From positions 310,001-374,000 of the forward strand of contig CAVUCE010000005.1 in assembly GCA_963739985.1 (NCBI GenBank): a stretch of DNA of 64,000 bases, read 5' to 3'. Positions 1-8,799 of this stretch are shown one piece after another. The translations under genes were made by a program, and so were the position numbers. Source of the stretch: CAVUCE01 sp963739985. Its GTDB lineage: Bacteria; Bacteroidota; Ignavibacteria; Ignavibacteriales; Ignavibacteriaceae. Numbering within the stretch: position 1 is the first letter of the stretch; every line of letters begins with the position of its first letter. The notes under the pieces were generated by a model. It was given only the letters and a program-made list of their open reading frames with translations. It had not been told where the DNA came from and searched no databases.

Positions 1-1
1 C

Positions 2-292
2 GAAATAGGTAATTTGAAAAATTCAATACTTCATTTCACCTTTAATTCAATTGAAAAAACAATTACAAAGATTAATAGCTATTCTTCATTACAGGCGCTG
101 GAAAAATATGAGAGTAAAGATAAAGTTAAAAGCTCAACAATTCTTTCCCATGGAATTTCTGCATTTCTTAGGACATATATCTCATTAAAAGGATATAAAG
201 ATGGTGTGCAAGGATTAATGATTTCGCTGATTGATTCCATGACAACTTTTTTAACTTATATGAAGATGTGGGAACTTAAAAATAAAGATTAA
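2..292 (+). CDS. Glycosyltransferase (family 2-like), C-terminal part only
   Basis: The reading frame is open from the window edge to a stop at 292, so only the last ~96 residues of the gene are visible. The tail resembles the C-terminus of LPS core glycosyltransferases of the GT2/WaaE-KdtX kind: an aromatic-rich helix with 'FLRTYISLKGYKDG' followed by a hydrophobic segment and a 'YMKMWEL' ending. The catalytic GT-A domain would lie upstream and cannot be checked. The next genes encode an MsbA-like exporter and an O-antigen ligase-like protein, so a role in lipo-oligosaccharide assembly at the cytoplasmic face of the inner membrane is likely. A TTG at 14 is in frame but is probably internal. 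Confidence 0.55.
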   Translation, partial: EIGNLKNSILHFTFNSIEKTITKINSYSSLQALEKYESKDKVKSSTILSHGISAFLRTYISLKGYKDGVQGLMISLIDSMTTFLTYMKMWELKNKD

Positions 293-332
293 TTATTTGA
301 TTTGTTTATAATACCTGGAAATTGATTTTAGT

Positions 333-2186
333 ATGAATACATATATTAGAATATTAGAATACGTAAAACCCTATTGGAAACATTTAACACTGTCTATTGT
401 GTGTACAATATTGTTTGCTATGCTTAATGGTATGTCGGTTTATTTAACAATCCCATTGCTTGATACATTATTCCAGGAATCATCAACTCAGGTAGTACAA
501 ACTCCATCGGCTTTAGCCCAGACTTCTAGTATTCTACCTGATTGGGTTTTAAATATAGAGCATTCTATAACAACTTCTTTTAACAATTTCGTTTTCGTGG
601 GAACTAAAATTGATTCACTTTTTAGAATCTGTATTATTGTCGTCGTCGCGTTTTTCTTAAAAAATATTTTTGGCTATCTGCAGGCTTATTTCCTCGCGTT
701 CGCAGAGTACGGTGCAATGAAAGACTTAAGAGATATTGTTTATAGACATCTTCATAATCTTCCGATTAGTTATTTCAAACAAGAACGAGTAGGAAATTTA
801 ATTTCCCGTTTTACAAATGATGTTTTTGTGATTCAGGCAAGTATTTCTGCAGCATTTCTAAATCTTATTAGAGAACCGCTTACGATTATTGTCTTCCTGG
901 GAATTGCGATTAGTATTAGCTGGCAGCTTACGTTATTAGCTTTAATTATTCTCCCATTTTCAATGTTAATTATAGCATGGATAGGATTAAAATTAAGAAA
1001 GCAAAGCGCTGTAATTCAGGCTAAGATGGCAGATATAACGAGCATTCTTCAAGAAACAATATCCGGAGTAAAAATTGTAAAAGCTTTTGGTATGGAAGGC
1101 TATGAAACTAAAAAATTCATGCATGAAACCAAAAGTTATTTTAGATTAATTCTTAAAATTGTTCGTGTTAGAAATGCTGCTTCTCCAATAACTGAATTTC
1201 TAAGTGTTATTGTTGGTGCCGTAATTATTTATTACGGTGGTGTCTTGGTTCTACAGCATCACACACTTAAAGCTAGCGAGTTTCTTGGATTCTTATTCGC
1301 AATTTTCCAATTGATGCCTCCGATTAAAGAGCTAAGTAGTGTTAATAATAGGATTCAAGAATCAAGTGCAGCGGCAGATAGAATTTTCGAAATTCTGGAT
1401 ACTAGTCCGGGGATTGAAAGTAAGCCGGAAGCAAAAGATATTCACAAATTTAATGAATCAATAGTCTTCAAAGATGTTTCATTTCATTACGAAGACTCAG
1501 AAGAATTAGTTCTTAAAAAAATTAATTTCACGGTTAAACGCGGTGAAATTGTAGCTTTAGTAGGTCCTAGTGGCGGTGGTAAATCTACACTTGTAGATTT
1601 AATCCCTCGATTTTATGACCCGACAGATGGTTCAATTTTAATTGATAATATAGATACGAAGGATTTAAAACTTGAGAGCCTCAGAGATTTAATGGGAATT
1701 GTAACTCAAGAAACATTTTTATTCAATGAATCTATAAAAAGCAATATTGCTTATGGATTAGGCGATTATCCTTTGGAAAAAATTATTGAAGCAGCTAAGA
1801 CTGCTAACGCTCATAATTTTATTGCAGAGTTGCCTGATGGTTATGATACTTTTATTGGCGAACGCGGATTAAAAATTTCCGGCGGTCAGCGACAGCGTTT
1901 ATCAATTGCAAGAGCACTACTAAAAAATCCGGAAATAATGATCTTTGATGAAGCAACTTCCGCACTCGATAATGAGTCAGAGTTGTTAGTTCAAGAAGCC
2001 ATAGAACGTTTAATGGTGAATCGTACAACTTTTGTAATTGCACATCGTTTAAGTACAATTAGAAATGCATCAAGAATTTTAGTACTTGATAGAGGAAATA
2101 TAATTCAGATGGGCAAACATGACGAGCTAATTAAAGATACAAACGGGTTGTATCATAAGTTTTATGATATGCAATTTCGCGACTAA
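333..2186 (+). CDS. ABC exporter, MsbA-like (lipid A/LPS flippase family)
   Basis: 617 residues with a fused exporter layout: an N-terminal six-helix membrane domain (about residues 15-330) and a C-terminal ATPase. Visible ATPase motifs are Walker A GPSGGGKS near residue 411, Q-loop 'VTQETFLF', signature ISGGQRQRLS near 515, Walker B 'IMIFDEATSALD' near 535 and the switch His in 'FVIAHRLS'. Length and order fit MsbA-type half-transporters, which act as homodimers and flip lipid A-core across the inner membrane using ATP. Its position between a glycosyltransferase and an O-antigen ligase-like gene (22-bp gap to the latter) supports lipid export. Other type-I exporters of peptides or drugs share these motifs, so the substrate is inferred from context. 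Confidence 0.85.
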   Translation: MNTYIRILEYVKPYWKHLTLSIVCTILFAMLNGMSVYLTIPLLDTLFQESSTQVVQTPSALAQTSSILPDWVLNIEHSITTSFNNFVFVGTKIDSLFRICIIVVVAFFLKNIFGYLQAYFLAFAEYGAMKDLRDIVYRHLHNLPISYFKQERVGNLISRFTNDVFVIQASISAAFLNLIREPLTIIVFLGIAISISWQLTLLALIILPFSMLIIAWIGLKLRKQSAVIQAKMADITSILQETISGVKIVKAFGMEGYETKKFMHETKSYFRLILKIVRVRNAASPITEFLSVIVGAVIIYYGGVLVLQHHTLKASEFLGFLFAIFQLMPPIKELSSVNNRIQESSAAADRIFEILDTSPGIESKPEAKDIHKFNESIVFKDVSFHYEDSEELVLKKINFTVKRGEIVALVGPSGGGKSTLVDLIPRFYDPTDGSILIDNIDTKDLKLESLRDLMGIVTQETFLFNESIKSNIAYGLGDYPLEKIIEAAKTANAHNFIAELPDGYDTFIGERGLKISGGQRQRLSIARALLKNPEIMIFDEATSALDNESELLVQEAIERLMVNRTTFVIAHRLSTIRNASRILVLDRGNIIQMGKHDELIKDTNGLYHKFYDMQFRD

Positions 2187-2208
2187 ATCTTTTTAATAAA
2201 TAAGATAA

Positions 2209-3378
2209 ATGATAGACTCCAGATATAATTTTAAAGTACCCTTTTATATACTAGCTGCTACCGCGGTTTCTTTTATGCTCTCCTTATTTCTGATGCAACT
2301 TTTTGCGGCGGTTCTATTCCTTCTTTGGATATTTGAAAAAAATATTGAAAAGAAAAAAGCTTTAGATGTTTTTGTTTATGCGGTCTTGCTATTTGGCTCT
2401 GTTCGAATACTATCGATTATATTTTCCGAGTTTCCATCATCCAGTATCCAATCTCTTTGGAAAGATGCATTATTCTATTTGAGTTTCTTTGCTTTTGTAT
2501 TCTATCTTAAAGCATTCGAAAAAAAATATTTCATTCTCTCGATAAAGGTATTTACCTATTCGGCTGTTGTAGTTGCTATTGTTGGATTAGTCTTATTTAA
2601 TTTAAGTATTGTTGAAAGAGCCCAATCATTCTCTTCCGGCTATGCAACATTTTCTTCTTATCTATTATGCGGTTTAAGCGTTTTACTTTTTCTCCCGATT
2701 ACTGGTAATATAAAGTATGAGCCGAAAATTAACGCAGCCGGTGTTGGAATAATTATAACCGGAATAGTTACTTCTCTTGGTAGGACAAATATTGCCGTTG
2801 CTGGTTTAGTCGTAATTTATGCTTTAATAAAAGGCAAAATAAAAATAACCGGCGGTGCTATCATTATTCTTGTCGTTGTTATTTTAAGTGCTGTTTCATT
2901 TTATAATAATCATTCCGAAGTTACTCAGCGAGTAGATAATGTAACAACTTTATCTGATCGAGATATTATTCTTAAAGGTGCCAAAGATCTTGCGGGAGTG
3001 CATCCGGTTTTAGGTTATGGACCTAGAACTTTTCATGATGTCTTTCCGTACAAAGCGCAACTCACCGATAAGGGGATTGGAAGTTGGCATAATGACTTTA
3101 TTCAAGTTTATTTTGAAAGCGGAATCATTGGACTTCTTGCTTTTCTTGTTCTTATTTTTCTGCCTATCATTAAGGGTTGGAAATATATTTTCAAAAAAAA
3201 TATAGATGAATTAGATTCAATTGCGGAAGGAACTATTACAGCAATAGGCGCCTTAATTCTTTCTGCTCTAACTGCCGGATTTATTGATTCACCTGTTCTA
3301 GCAGTGGTATTCGGATTTTTGTTGGCGATTATGTCTGCCATCTTTTTAAGGACTCAAAGCTTAAACATAAAAAGCTAA
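2209..3378 (+). CDS. O-antigen ligase family membrane protein (Wzy_C/WaaL-like)
   Basis: 389 residues, almost entirely hydrophobic, with about ten predicted transmembrane helices and one larger periplasmic loop near residues 255-305. That loop and the following helix carry the family hallmark: 'GVHPVLGYGPRTFHDVFP', then 'SWHNDFIQVYFESGIIGLLAFL' (G-x-GP, HN and the ESG-hydrophobic run). Wzy_C proteins transfer or polymerise undecaprenyl-linked sugars on the periplasmic side, either as O-antigen ligases or polymerases; sequence alone does not separate these. It follows the MsbA-like exporter at 22 bp and is probably cotranscribed. Ligase is slightly preferred because of the exporter partner. 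Confidence 0.75.
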   Translation: MIDSRYNFKVPFYILAATAVSFMLSLFLMQLFAAVLFLLWIFEKNIEKKKALDVFVYAVLLFGSVRILSIIFSEFPSSSIQSLWKDALFYLSFFAFVFYLKAFEKKYFILSIKVFTYSAVVVAIVGLVLFNLSIVERAQSFSSGYATFSSYLLCGLSVLLFLPITGNIKYEPKINAAGVGIIITGIVTSLGRTNIAVAGLVVIYALIKGKIKITGGAIIILVVVILSAVSFYNNHSEVTQRVDNVTTLSDRDIILKGAKDLAGVHPVLGYGPRTFHDVFPYKAQLTDKGIGSWHNDFIQVYFESGIIGLLAFLVLIFLPIIKGWKYIFKKNIDELDSIAEGTITAIGALILSALTAGFIDSPVLAVVFGFLLAIMSAIFLRTQSLNIKS

Positions 3379-3478
3379 GTGCATCTAATCAAAAGGTAGA
3401 TGTTTTTGTTGTATAAATTTAAGTGAATTCTTAATTTAATTAAATTTTTAATTGTATTTATAAGTATTGTGAGGAAAT

Positions 3479-4984
3479 ATGGACTCGAATGGAAAAAATG
3501 AGATTTTAAAATCAGTTGAAGAACTTTCATCAAAAATAAATCATGATTCAAATGAAGTTGCAATAATTCTTGCTGCCGGTCATGGTAAAAGGATTAAATC
3601 TCAAAAATCAAAAATGCTTCATAAAATTTGGGGAATCCCTACTGTTGAAAGAGTTTACAATGCTTGTCGTAAAGGCATTGAGAATATAAATACTATTGTA
3701 GTTGTTGGAATAAAAGCTTTTGATGTTATGCAGGTTGTTGGTAAAAGAGAAAGCAATTTGTTCGCTTATCAAGAGACTCAAAATGGAACCGGACATGCTG
3801 TGCAGGTTGCGCTAAACAGTCTTAACGGTGATAAATTTTCCGGAATTGTTTATGTGCTTCCCGGAGATATGGGATTAATAAATAAAGAAACGATGCTTCG
3901 ATTTAGGGAAGAATTTATTAATACAAATAGCGATATGATGGTTCTTACCGGGATTTATGAAGGAGATCCGAATGAAAATTCTTATGGAAGAATTATTAGA
4001 GTTAAAGATAAAGATTTAAATGGGAACCCTTCCGGTGATGATTATGGTAAAGTTATCCAAATTATGGAATTCAAGGATATTTTAGCTCTGGATGATAATA
4101 AACCATATCAATTGAATTTCGGTGATAAAACATATTCTTATACTAAAAAAGAATTACTCGAGAACAATGAATTTAACTCAGGTGTTTATGCATTTAAATA
4201 TGATAAACTGACGGAATTGATTAATTCTATTTCCAGCAATAACGCGCAAAATGAGATTTACATTACGGATATGATTTCCTTATTTAATAACAAGGGCTAT
4301 TCTGTAATGGCGATTAGTCCATTAGAGCAATATGTTGTAATGGGCTTTAACAATAAATCTGTTCTAAAAGAAATGGAAGCGGTTGCGCGCAAGCAAGTTT
4401 ATGAAAAGTTAAAAGATATAATCGAAATTAATGATCCTGATGATTTTTTTATAGATGAATCAATTGTGGATCAGATAATTGAAATGGATAAAAATAATAT
4501 TCCTTTGGATATTTCTCTAGGCAAAGGAGTTTATATCGGAAAAGGAGTAAAACTAAATTATAATCTTGAATTAAGAAAAAATGTATACGTTAATAATAAT
4601 GTCTCTTTTGGTAAGAATGTGAAAATCGGGCAAAATGTTCATCTTTCTTGTTTCCCTGATCAGACATTTAAAATTAGTGATAACGTAGAAATACTTTCCG
4701 GAGATATAATCAAAGGCAACATTATAATTGGTGAAGGAGCTAGAATCGAATCTAGCGTGAACATGACCGGTAGTGATGAATATCCATTGAGAATTGGGAA
4801 AAAAGTTTTGATTAAAGGCACTAGCTATATTTTCGGTTCAATAATAGAAGATGGAGTTTTTATAGAACACAGCGTGTTGATTAATAAAAGAGTAGATAAA
4901 TTAATTAAACGTGATGGTTCTATTCAGCCGATTAAATTCTATTTGCCGATGCCCGAGGGAATTGATGCAATCGAAGATATTTAA
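3479..4984 (+). CDS. GlmU-like sugar-phosphate nucleotidyltransferase with left-handed beta-helix tail
   Basis: 501 residues. After a ~25-residue N-terminal extension comes a nucleotidyltransferase domain with 'AIILAAGHGKRIKSQKSKMLHK', the counterpart of the GlmU LAAGxGTRMxS..PKxLH signature, and 'NGTGHAVQVAL' and 'YVLPGDMGL' further on. From about residue 340 to the end there are hexapeptide-like repeats ('GKGVYIGKGVKLNYN', 'FGKNVKIGQNVHL', 'IIIGEGARIE') predicting a left-handed beta-helix. GlmU makes UDP-GlcNAc from GlcN-1-P. Here the C-terminal half lacks a clear match to the GlmU acetyltransferase active-site region and ends differently, so it may be a related nucleotidyltransferase of glycan synthesis rather than true GlmU. 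It follows the envelope-glycan genes after a 100-bp gap. Confidence 0.65.
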   Translation: MDSNGKNEILKSVEELSSKINHDSNEVAIILAAGHGKRIKSQKSKMLHKIWGIPTVERVYNACRKGIENINTIVVVGIKAFDVMQVVGKRESNLFAYQETQNGTGHAVQVALNSLNGDKFSGIVYVLPGDMGLINKETMLRFREEFINTNSDMMVLTGIYEGDPNENSYGRIIRVKDKDLNGNPSGDDYGKVIQIMEFKDILALDDNKPYQLNFGDKTYSYTKKELLENNEFNSGVYAFKYDKLTELINSISSNNAQNEIYITDMISLFNNKGYSVMAISPLEQYVVMGFNNKSVLKEMEAVARKQVYEKLKDIIEINDPDDFFIDESIVDQIIEMDKNNIPLDISLGKGVYIGKGVKLNYNLELRKNVYVNNNVSFGKNVKIGQNVHLSCFPDQTFKISDNVEILSGDIIKGNIIIGEGARIESSVNMTGSDEYPLRIGKKVLIKGTSYIFGSIIEDGVFIEHSVLINKRVDKLIKRDGSIQPIKFYLPMPEGIDAIEDI

Positions 4985-5011
4985 AAAGTTGCAAAAATAG
5001 ATCATAATTTA

Positions 5012-5039
5012 AAAGGCTCTTCTTTAAAGAAGAGCCTTT
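5012..5039. terminator. Bidirectional hairpin terminator between the GlmU-like gene and rpsT
   Basis: A perfect inverted repeat with 14-nt arms (left arm AAAGGCTCTTCTTT, right arm its exact complement) lies between two convergent genes. The stem is G/C-containing at its centre and ends in A/T pairs, so either strand forms a stem followed by T residues. This fits a shared intrinsic terminator. Confidence 0.75.
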
Positions 5040-5070
5040 ATAGTAACACGATCATGGTAAGTAAGTAGTA

Positions 5071-5334
5071 CTAATTAGCTGCTTTCAAGCTATTCAAGTG
5101 TTTGGTTAAAGCAGCTTTCTTTCGCGAAGCATTATTTTTATGAATTTTTCCTTTTGTAGTGCTTCTGTCTAATAGCGCTACTGCTTCTCTATATAATTTT
5201 TCGCCTTCAGTAGCTTCAGTAGCAGCAAATGCTTTCTTTAAATGTGTTTTAATCCTAGATTCAGCTATTTTGTTAATCTCTTTGCGTCTCTCGCTAGTAC
5301 GAATTCTTTTCTTTGCAGACTTATGATTAGCCAT
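5071..5334 (-). CDS. rpsT: Small ribosomal subunit protein bS20
   Basis: 87 residues beginning MANHKSAKKRIRTSERRKE, the standard S20 N-terminus, followed by the basic helical repeats typical of the family and ending 'LTKHLNSLKAAN'. S20 binds 16S rRNA early in 30S assembly. The frame is open 19 codons further upstream, but the ATG at 5334 is chosen because the protein then starts exactly where the family does and an AAGG ribosome-binding sequence lies just before it. Transcribed alone, convergent with the GlmU-like gene across the hairpin at 5012-5039. Confidence 0.95.
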   Translation of the reverse strand: MANHKSAKKRIRTSERRKEINKIAESRIKTHLKKAFAATEATEGEKLYREAVALLDRSTTKGKIHKNNASRKKAALTKHLNSLKAAN

Positions 5335-5512
5335 CCTTAAATTACCTTTATTATAAAAATATAAGTGAAAATTGACCTTAAATATATACAATCCTTAGTT
5401 TGATGTCAAATATTAGTTTTGTAATTTTAAAGACTTTTTAAACCGTTTTAATAAGTGCAATTTATAATTATATTCTGCAAAACAAATGTCATAGAACAAA
5501 AGAAAATTTAGT

Positions 5513-6151
5513 GTGATTAAGGTAAACGAAATATATTTTTCGATTCAAGGAGAAAGTACAAAAGCCGGTCTTCCTTGCGTATTTGTCCGCTTAACCTATT
5601 GTAATTTAAGGTGCACATATTGCGATACCGAGTATGCTTTTTACGAAGGCAAAGATTTATCCGTTGAAGAAATTATCGCTGAAATTAAGAAATTTGAATG
5701 TAAATTAGTTGAAATTACCGGCGGTGAACCGCTCGTTCAAAAAGAGGTCTTGGTTTTAATGGAGATGTTGTGCAATGAAGGCTTTGAGGTTATGATTGAG
5801 ACAGGCGGAAGTTTACCGATAAAAGAAATTGACCAGCGGGTCAAAATTGTGATGGATTTAAAATGCCCTTCTAGCGGCATGTTAAAGAAAAATTTATATG
5901 AAAATGTAAATCATCTAAAAATGACTGATGAGTTGAAATTTGTAATGGGATCTCGCGAAGATTACGATTGGACTAAGGAAATTATTCGGAAATACGGTCT
6001 AACTAATAAATGTGAAATCCTTTTTTCGGTAGTTTTTGGTGAGATAGAACCATTACAAGTTGTTAACTGGATGTTAGAAGATAAGTTAAACGTAAGATTC
6101 CAGCTACAGATGCACAAATTTATCTGGGATCCTGCTCAAAAAGGTGTATAA
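5513..6151 (+). CDS. queE: 7-carboxy-7-deazaguanine synthase (radical SAM)
   Basis: 212 residues. The radical-SAM cluster motif is C30-x3-C34-x2-C37 ('CNLRCTYC'), followed by the glycine-rich 'EITGGEPL'. The N-terminal 'VNEIYFSIQGESTKAGLPCVFVRLTYCNLRC' is the QueE signature. The enzyme converts 6-carboxytetrahydropterin to 7-carboxy-7-deazaguanine in the queuosine/preQ0 pathway in the cytoplasm. The start is GTG at 5513. The stop overlaps the queD start by one base (TAATG), so the two are translationally coupled. The partner immediately downstream supplies its substrate, which makes the assignment firm. Confidence 0.93.
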   Translation: MIKVNEIYFSIQGESTKAGLPCVFVRLTYCNLRCTYCDTEYAFYEGKDLSVEEIIAEIKKFECKLVEITGGEPLVQKEVLVLMEMLCNEGFEVMIETGGSLPIKEIDQRVKIVMDLKCPSSGMLKKNLYENVNHLKMTDELKFVMGSREDYDWTKEIIRKYGLTNKCEILFSVVFGEIEPLQVVNWMLEDKLNVRFQLQMHKFIWDPAQKGV

Positions 6152-6564
6152 TGAAAATAGCAAAAGAATTTAATTGGGAAATGGGACATCGTCTTCCCGA
6201 GCATTTTGGTAAATGTAAAAATATTCACGGACATTCTTATAAAATGCTTGTTGAGATTGAAGGCGACGTTTTGGAAAATGGAATGGTAATGGACTATTAT
6301 CATCTCCGTGATGTTATTGATCCGCTTGTTGAAAAAATGGATCATGCATTTTTAGTTTATAAAGATGACAAAAATGTGATTGAGTTTTTGGAAAAGATGA
6401 ACTCTAAGCGCGTTATTGTCGATTTCCAATCAACGGTTGAAAATATTACAAGATTTTTCTTAAACGAAATTAAAAAAACCAAAATGCCGGAAAATATTCA
6501 TAAGGTAAAAGTTAGAGTTTGTGAAACTCCGGATGATTATGCCGAAGAAGAAGTAACCTTATAA
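6151..6564 (+). CDS. queD: 6-carboxytetrahydropterin synthase
   Basis: 137 residues of the PTPS/QueD family. Zinc ligands are visible as H13 ('EMGHRLP') and H26/H28 in 'NIHGHSYKM', with C22 as the likely catalytic cysteine; a Glu in the C-terminal 'VRVCETPDDYAEEE' segment fits the pterin-anchoring residue. QueD converts dihydroneopterin triphosphate to 6-carboxytetrahydropterin, the substrate of QueE encoded just upstream. It is the middle gene of the run queE-queD-truA, with a 7-bp gap to truA, so tRNA modification enzymes are grouped here. Confidence 0.93.
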   Translation: MKIAKEFNWEMGHRLPEHFGKCKNIHGHSYKMLVEIEGDVLENGMVMDYYHLRDVIDPLVEKMDHAFLVYKDDKNVIEFLEKMNSKRVIVDFQSTVENITRFFLNEIKKTKMPENIHKVKVRVCETPDDYAEEEVTL

Positions 6565-6571
6565 TTATACT

Positions 6572-7369
6572 ATGGCAAAGTTTAAACTTTATATAGAGTA
6601 TGATGGAACTCGTTATAGCGGTTGGCAAAAACAGTACAACGCTAAAACTATTCAAGGAACTTTGCTGAAGGCAGCAGATAAAATCTTTAAAGATTCTAAA
6701 GCAGATATACAAGGATCAGGTCGAACAGACAGTGGCGTTCACGCAATTTGCCAGGTTGCTCATTTAAGCGTAAAAACGATGCTGGCTCCGGAAATTATTC
6801 GTATTAAAATGAACGATGAACTTCCTCACGATATAAATATATTAGAAGTAGAGAAAACAGATCCTAAATTTCATGCGCGCCATGATGCCTTAAGTAGAAG
6901 TTATATTTATCATATTTCAAGAAGAAGAACAGCGTTTGGTAAAAATTATGTCTGGTGGATTAAGGATAAATTAGATTTTAACCGAATGAAAAAAGCATCA
7001 GAATTGTTTTTGGGAATGAATAATTTCAAATCATTTTCCGATGATGATCCGGATGAAAAATCAACGAAGGTTTTAATTGATGATATTCAGCTTAAAGAAG
7101 AAGGCGATTTAATTCTGATCAGAATTATCGGGTCGCATTTTTTATGGAAAATGGTTAGACGAATTGTTGGAGTATTGGTGGAAGTTGGAAGAGGTAAGAT
7201 GAGTGAGAATGATATTCAATTCTTTTTAGGGAACAAATCAAACGTTCCTGCAAAATATACCGCACCGCCATCCGGATTATTTTTAGAGAAGCCGGTTTAT
7301 AAAGGTGAAAAGCAAAATAAAGATTTCATTTCGTTTTTTCCGGTTAAAAATTTCAAATTAAAAATGTGA
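6572..7369 (+). CDS. truA: tRNA pseudouridine(38-40) synthase
   Basis: 265 residues with the full TruA fold. The N-terminal 'YDGTRYSGWQKQ' is typical, and the catalytic aspartate is D53 in 'GSGRTDSGVHA'. The second half contains 'GSHFLWKMVRRIVGVLVEVGRGK', a conserved TruA block. The enzyme isomerises uridines 38-40 in the anticodon arm of many tRNAs. It sits 7 bp after queD and 6 bp before the next gene, so all four plus-strand genes from queE onward are probably one transcript. Confidence 0.95.
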   Translation: MAKFKLYIEYDGTRYSGWQKQYNAKTIQGTLLKAADKIFKDSKADIQGSGRTDSGVHAICQVAHLSVKTMLAPEIIRIKMNDELPHDINILEVEKTDPKFHARHDALSRSYIYHISRRRTAFGKNYVWWIKDKLDFNRMKKASELFLGMNNFKSFSDDDPDEKSTKVLIDDIQLKEEGDLILIRIIGSHFLWKMVRRIVGVLVEVGRGKMSENDIQFFLGNKSNVPAKYTAPPSGLFLEKPVYKGEKQNKDFISFFPVKNFKLKM

Positions 7370-7375
7370 GTTAAC

Positions 7376-7750
7376 ATGCCGCAAATAACTTTAGAATATC
7401 CAAAACATATTAAAAAAGTAATTGATTTCAACGATTTATTTAAGCAATTACATTCGGTTTTGCTTAAAACCGGAGAGTTTAAACCGGATCAGATTAAGAG
7501 TCGCGCTTACGGCTTTGATGAATATATGGTCGGTGAAGGAAATCCTGGCAAGATATTTATACATCTTAAAAATGCCATATTGGATACAAGGCCGGAAGAA
7601 TTTAGGAAGCAAATCGCATCTGAACTTTCAGATGTTCTAGTCAATTATTTCCGTAAAAATATTAAAGATTTTGAATGTCAAATTTGTGTTGAGATGCAGA
7701 ATATCGATTCCAAAACTTATTCAATAAAAACTATTAATAAGTTTAATTAA
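7376..7750 (+). CDS. 5-carboxymethyl-2-hydroxymuconate isomerase (CHMI)-like tautomerase
   Basis: 124 residues starting MPQITLEYP, which leaves Pro2 as the N-terminal catalytic base used by the tautomerase superfamily. Length and the pattern 'LHSVLLKTGEFKPDQIKSRAYGFDEYMVGEG' followed by 'HLKNAILDTRPEEFRKQIASELSDVL' match CHMI family proteins. The named activity belongs to homoprotocatechuate degradation, but no other genes of that pathway are nearby, so the physiological substrate is unknown. It closes the truA transcript (6-bp gap). Confidence 0.7.
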   Translation: MPQITLEYPKHIKKVIDFNDLFKQLHSVLLKTGEFKPDQIKSRAYGFDEYMVGEGNPGKIFIHLKNAILDTRPEEFRKQIASELSDVLVNYFRKNIKDFECQICVEMQNIDSKTYSIKTINKFN

Positions 7751-7778
7751 GCCCCCTTTTAATATACTATTCTTGTCG

Positions 7779-7804
7779 TAGGGACAAGTCATGACTTGTC
7801 CCTA
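7779..7804. repeat. REP-like palindrome (GTAG family variant), downstream of the CHMI-like gene
   Basis: A perfect 26-bp palindrome (left arm TAGGGACAAGTCA) preceded by G, giving a GTAG head. The stem interior (GACAAGTC) differs from the GACGC/GATGC kinds near 52-57 kb, but the GTAGGGA...TCCCTA ends are shared. It lies between convergent genes and may also act as a terminator. Confidence 0.7.
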
Positions 7805-7833
7805 AATTTATCTATTCGTTAAACGTGATGTTA

Positions 7834-8781
7834 TTATTTGACTTCATAATATTGAACACTGAAATAATTATTTTCATCAGTCCAAACATTCTTCAATTGA
7901 TAGAAATCTGAAATCAAATTTTGAAACTCAGTTACGCTATATTTATAAGAATACTCCGTTATAATCTCTTCGTCTTTTTCAAATCTAATTTTATTTTCAC
8001 CCATACTTATAAGTTGTTCTTCTAGACTTATCAAACGCATTTCTATTCTTCCCTCTACAGAGTTATAAAAAGCCTTGTGCCTAAATTTTGATAAATCGAA
8101 ATTAGAATTAATCTCAGTATTTAAATGAGTGAGTATGTTCAAATTAAATTTTGCAGTTATACCTTTATTGTCATTGTATGCTGCGTTCAATAGTTCAAAA
8201 TCCTTTTTTAAGTCAACGCCAATTAACAGAGCGCCTGTTTCGCCTGTAATATTTCTGATTCTACTTAAAAATTTTTTTGCATTTTCAGGAGTAAAATTTC
8301 CTATCGTTGAACCGGGAAAATAAGCTGCAATTTTTTCAAAGCTGTTACTAATTTCCGGTAAACTAAATTCCTTAGTATAATCCGCTACTAAAGGATAAAT
8401 TGGAATTTTGGGATAATCCTGTTGCAACAATTCTATGGATTTAATTAGATGCTCGGAAGAAATATCCATAGGAATATATCCGCATGGATTTCTTAAATTT
8501 TCTAATAGCATTCTAATCTTTACGCTGCTTCCGCTGCCTAGCTCAAGTAATAAAGTCTTTTCTCCAATCACAGAAGTAATTTCCGAAATATTATCTCTCA
8601 TGATTCTCATTTCAGTTCTAGTCGGATAATATTCATCAAGCTTACAAATCTCATCAAACAATGCCGAGCCATTTTCATCATAAAAAAATTTGCTTGAGAT
8701 TTGTTTCGGGCATTTATTCATACCGGTAATAACTTCTGCAAGAATGCTTCCCTGCGCTACCGTTTCAGTTGATGCAGTCAT
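7834..8781 (-). CDS. egtD: L-histidine N-alpha-methyltransferase (ergothioneine biosynthesis)
   Basis: 315 residues, matching the usual ~320 of EgtD. Recognisable blocks are 'PKQISSKFFYDENGSALFDEICKLDEYYPTRTE', the SAM-binding 'LLELGSGSSVKIRMLL', 'YIPMDIS' and 'YFPGSTIGNF'. EgtD trimethylates histidine to hercynine using SAM. It lies 18 bp downstream of egtB in the same direction, so the first two chemical steps of ergothioneine synthesis are encoded together. No egtA, egtC or egtE is visible nearby; many bacteria use cysteine directly in EgtB and a stand-alone PLP lyase elsewhere. Confidence 0.93.
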   Translation of the reverse strand: MTASTETVAQGSILAEVITGMNKCPKQISSKFFYDENGSALFDEICKLDEYYPTRTEMRIMRDNISEITSVIGEKTLLLELGSGSSVKIRMLLENLRNPCGYIPMDISSEHLIKSIELLQQDYPKIPIYPLVADYTKEFSLPEISNSFEKIAAYFPGSTIGNFTPENAKKFLSRIRNITGETGALLIGVDLKKDFELLNAAYNDNKGITAKFNLNILTHLNTEINSNFDLSKFRHKAFYNSVEGRIEMRLISLEEQLISMGENKIRFEKDEEIITEYSYKYSVTEFQNLISDFYQLKNVWTDENNYFSVQYYEVK

Positions 8782-8799
8782 TTAAAAATCCTAAGGTTA

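Noticed and set aside
5392..5512. preQ1 riboswitch upstream of queE
   Set aside because: The compact preQ1-I pattern (GGTTC-type stem followed by an A-rich tail with AACTA) is not visible.
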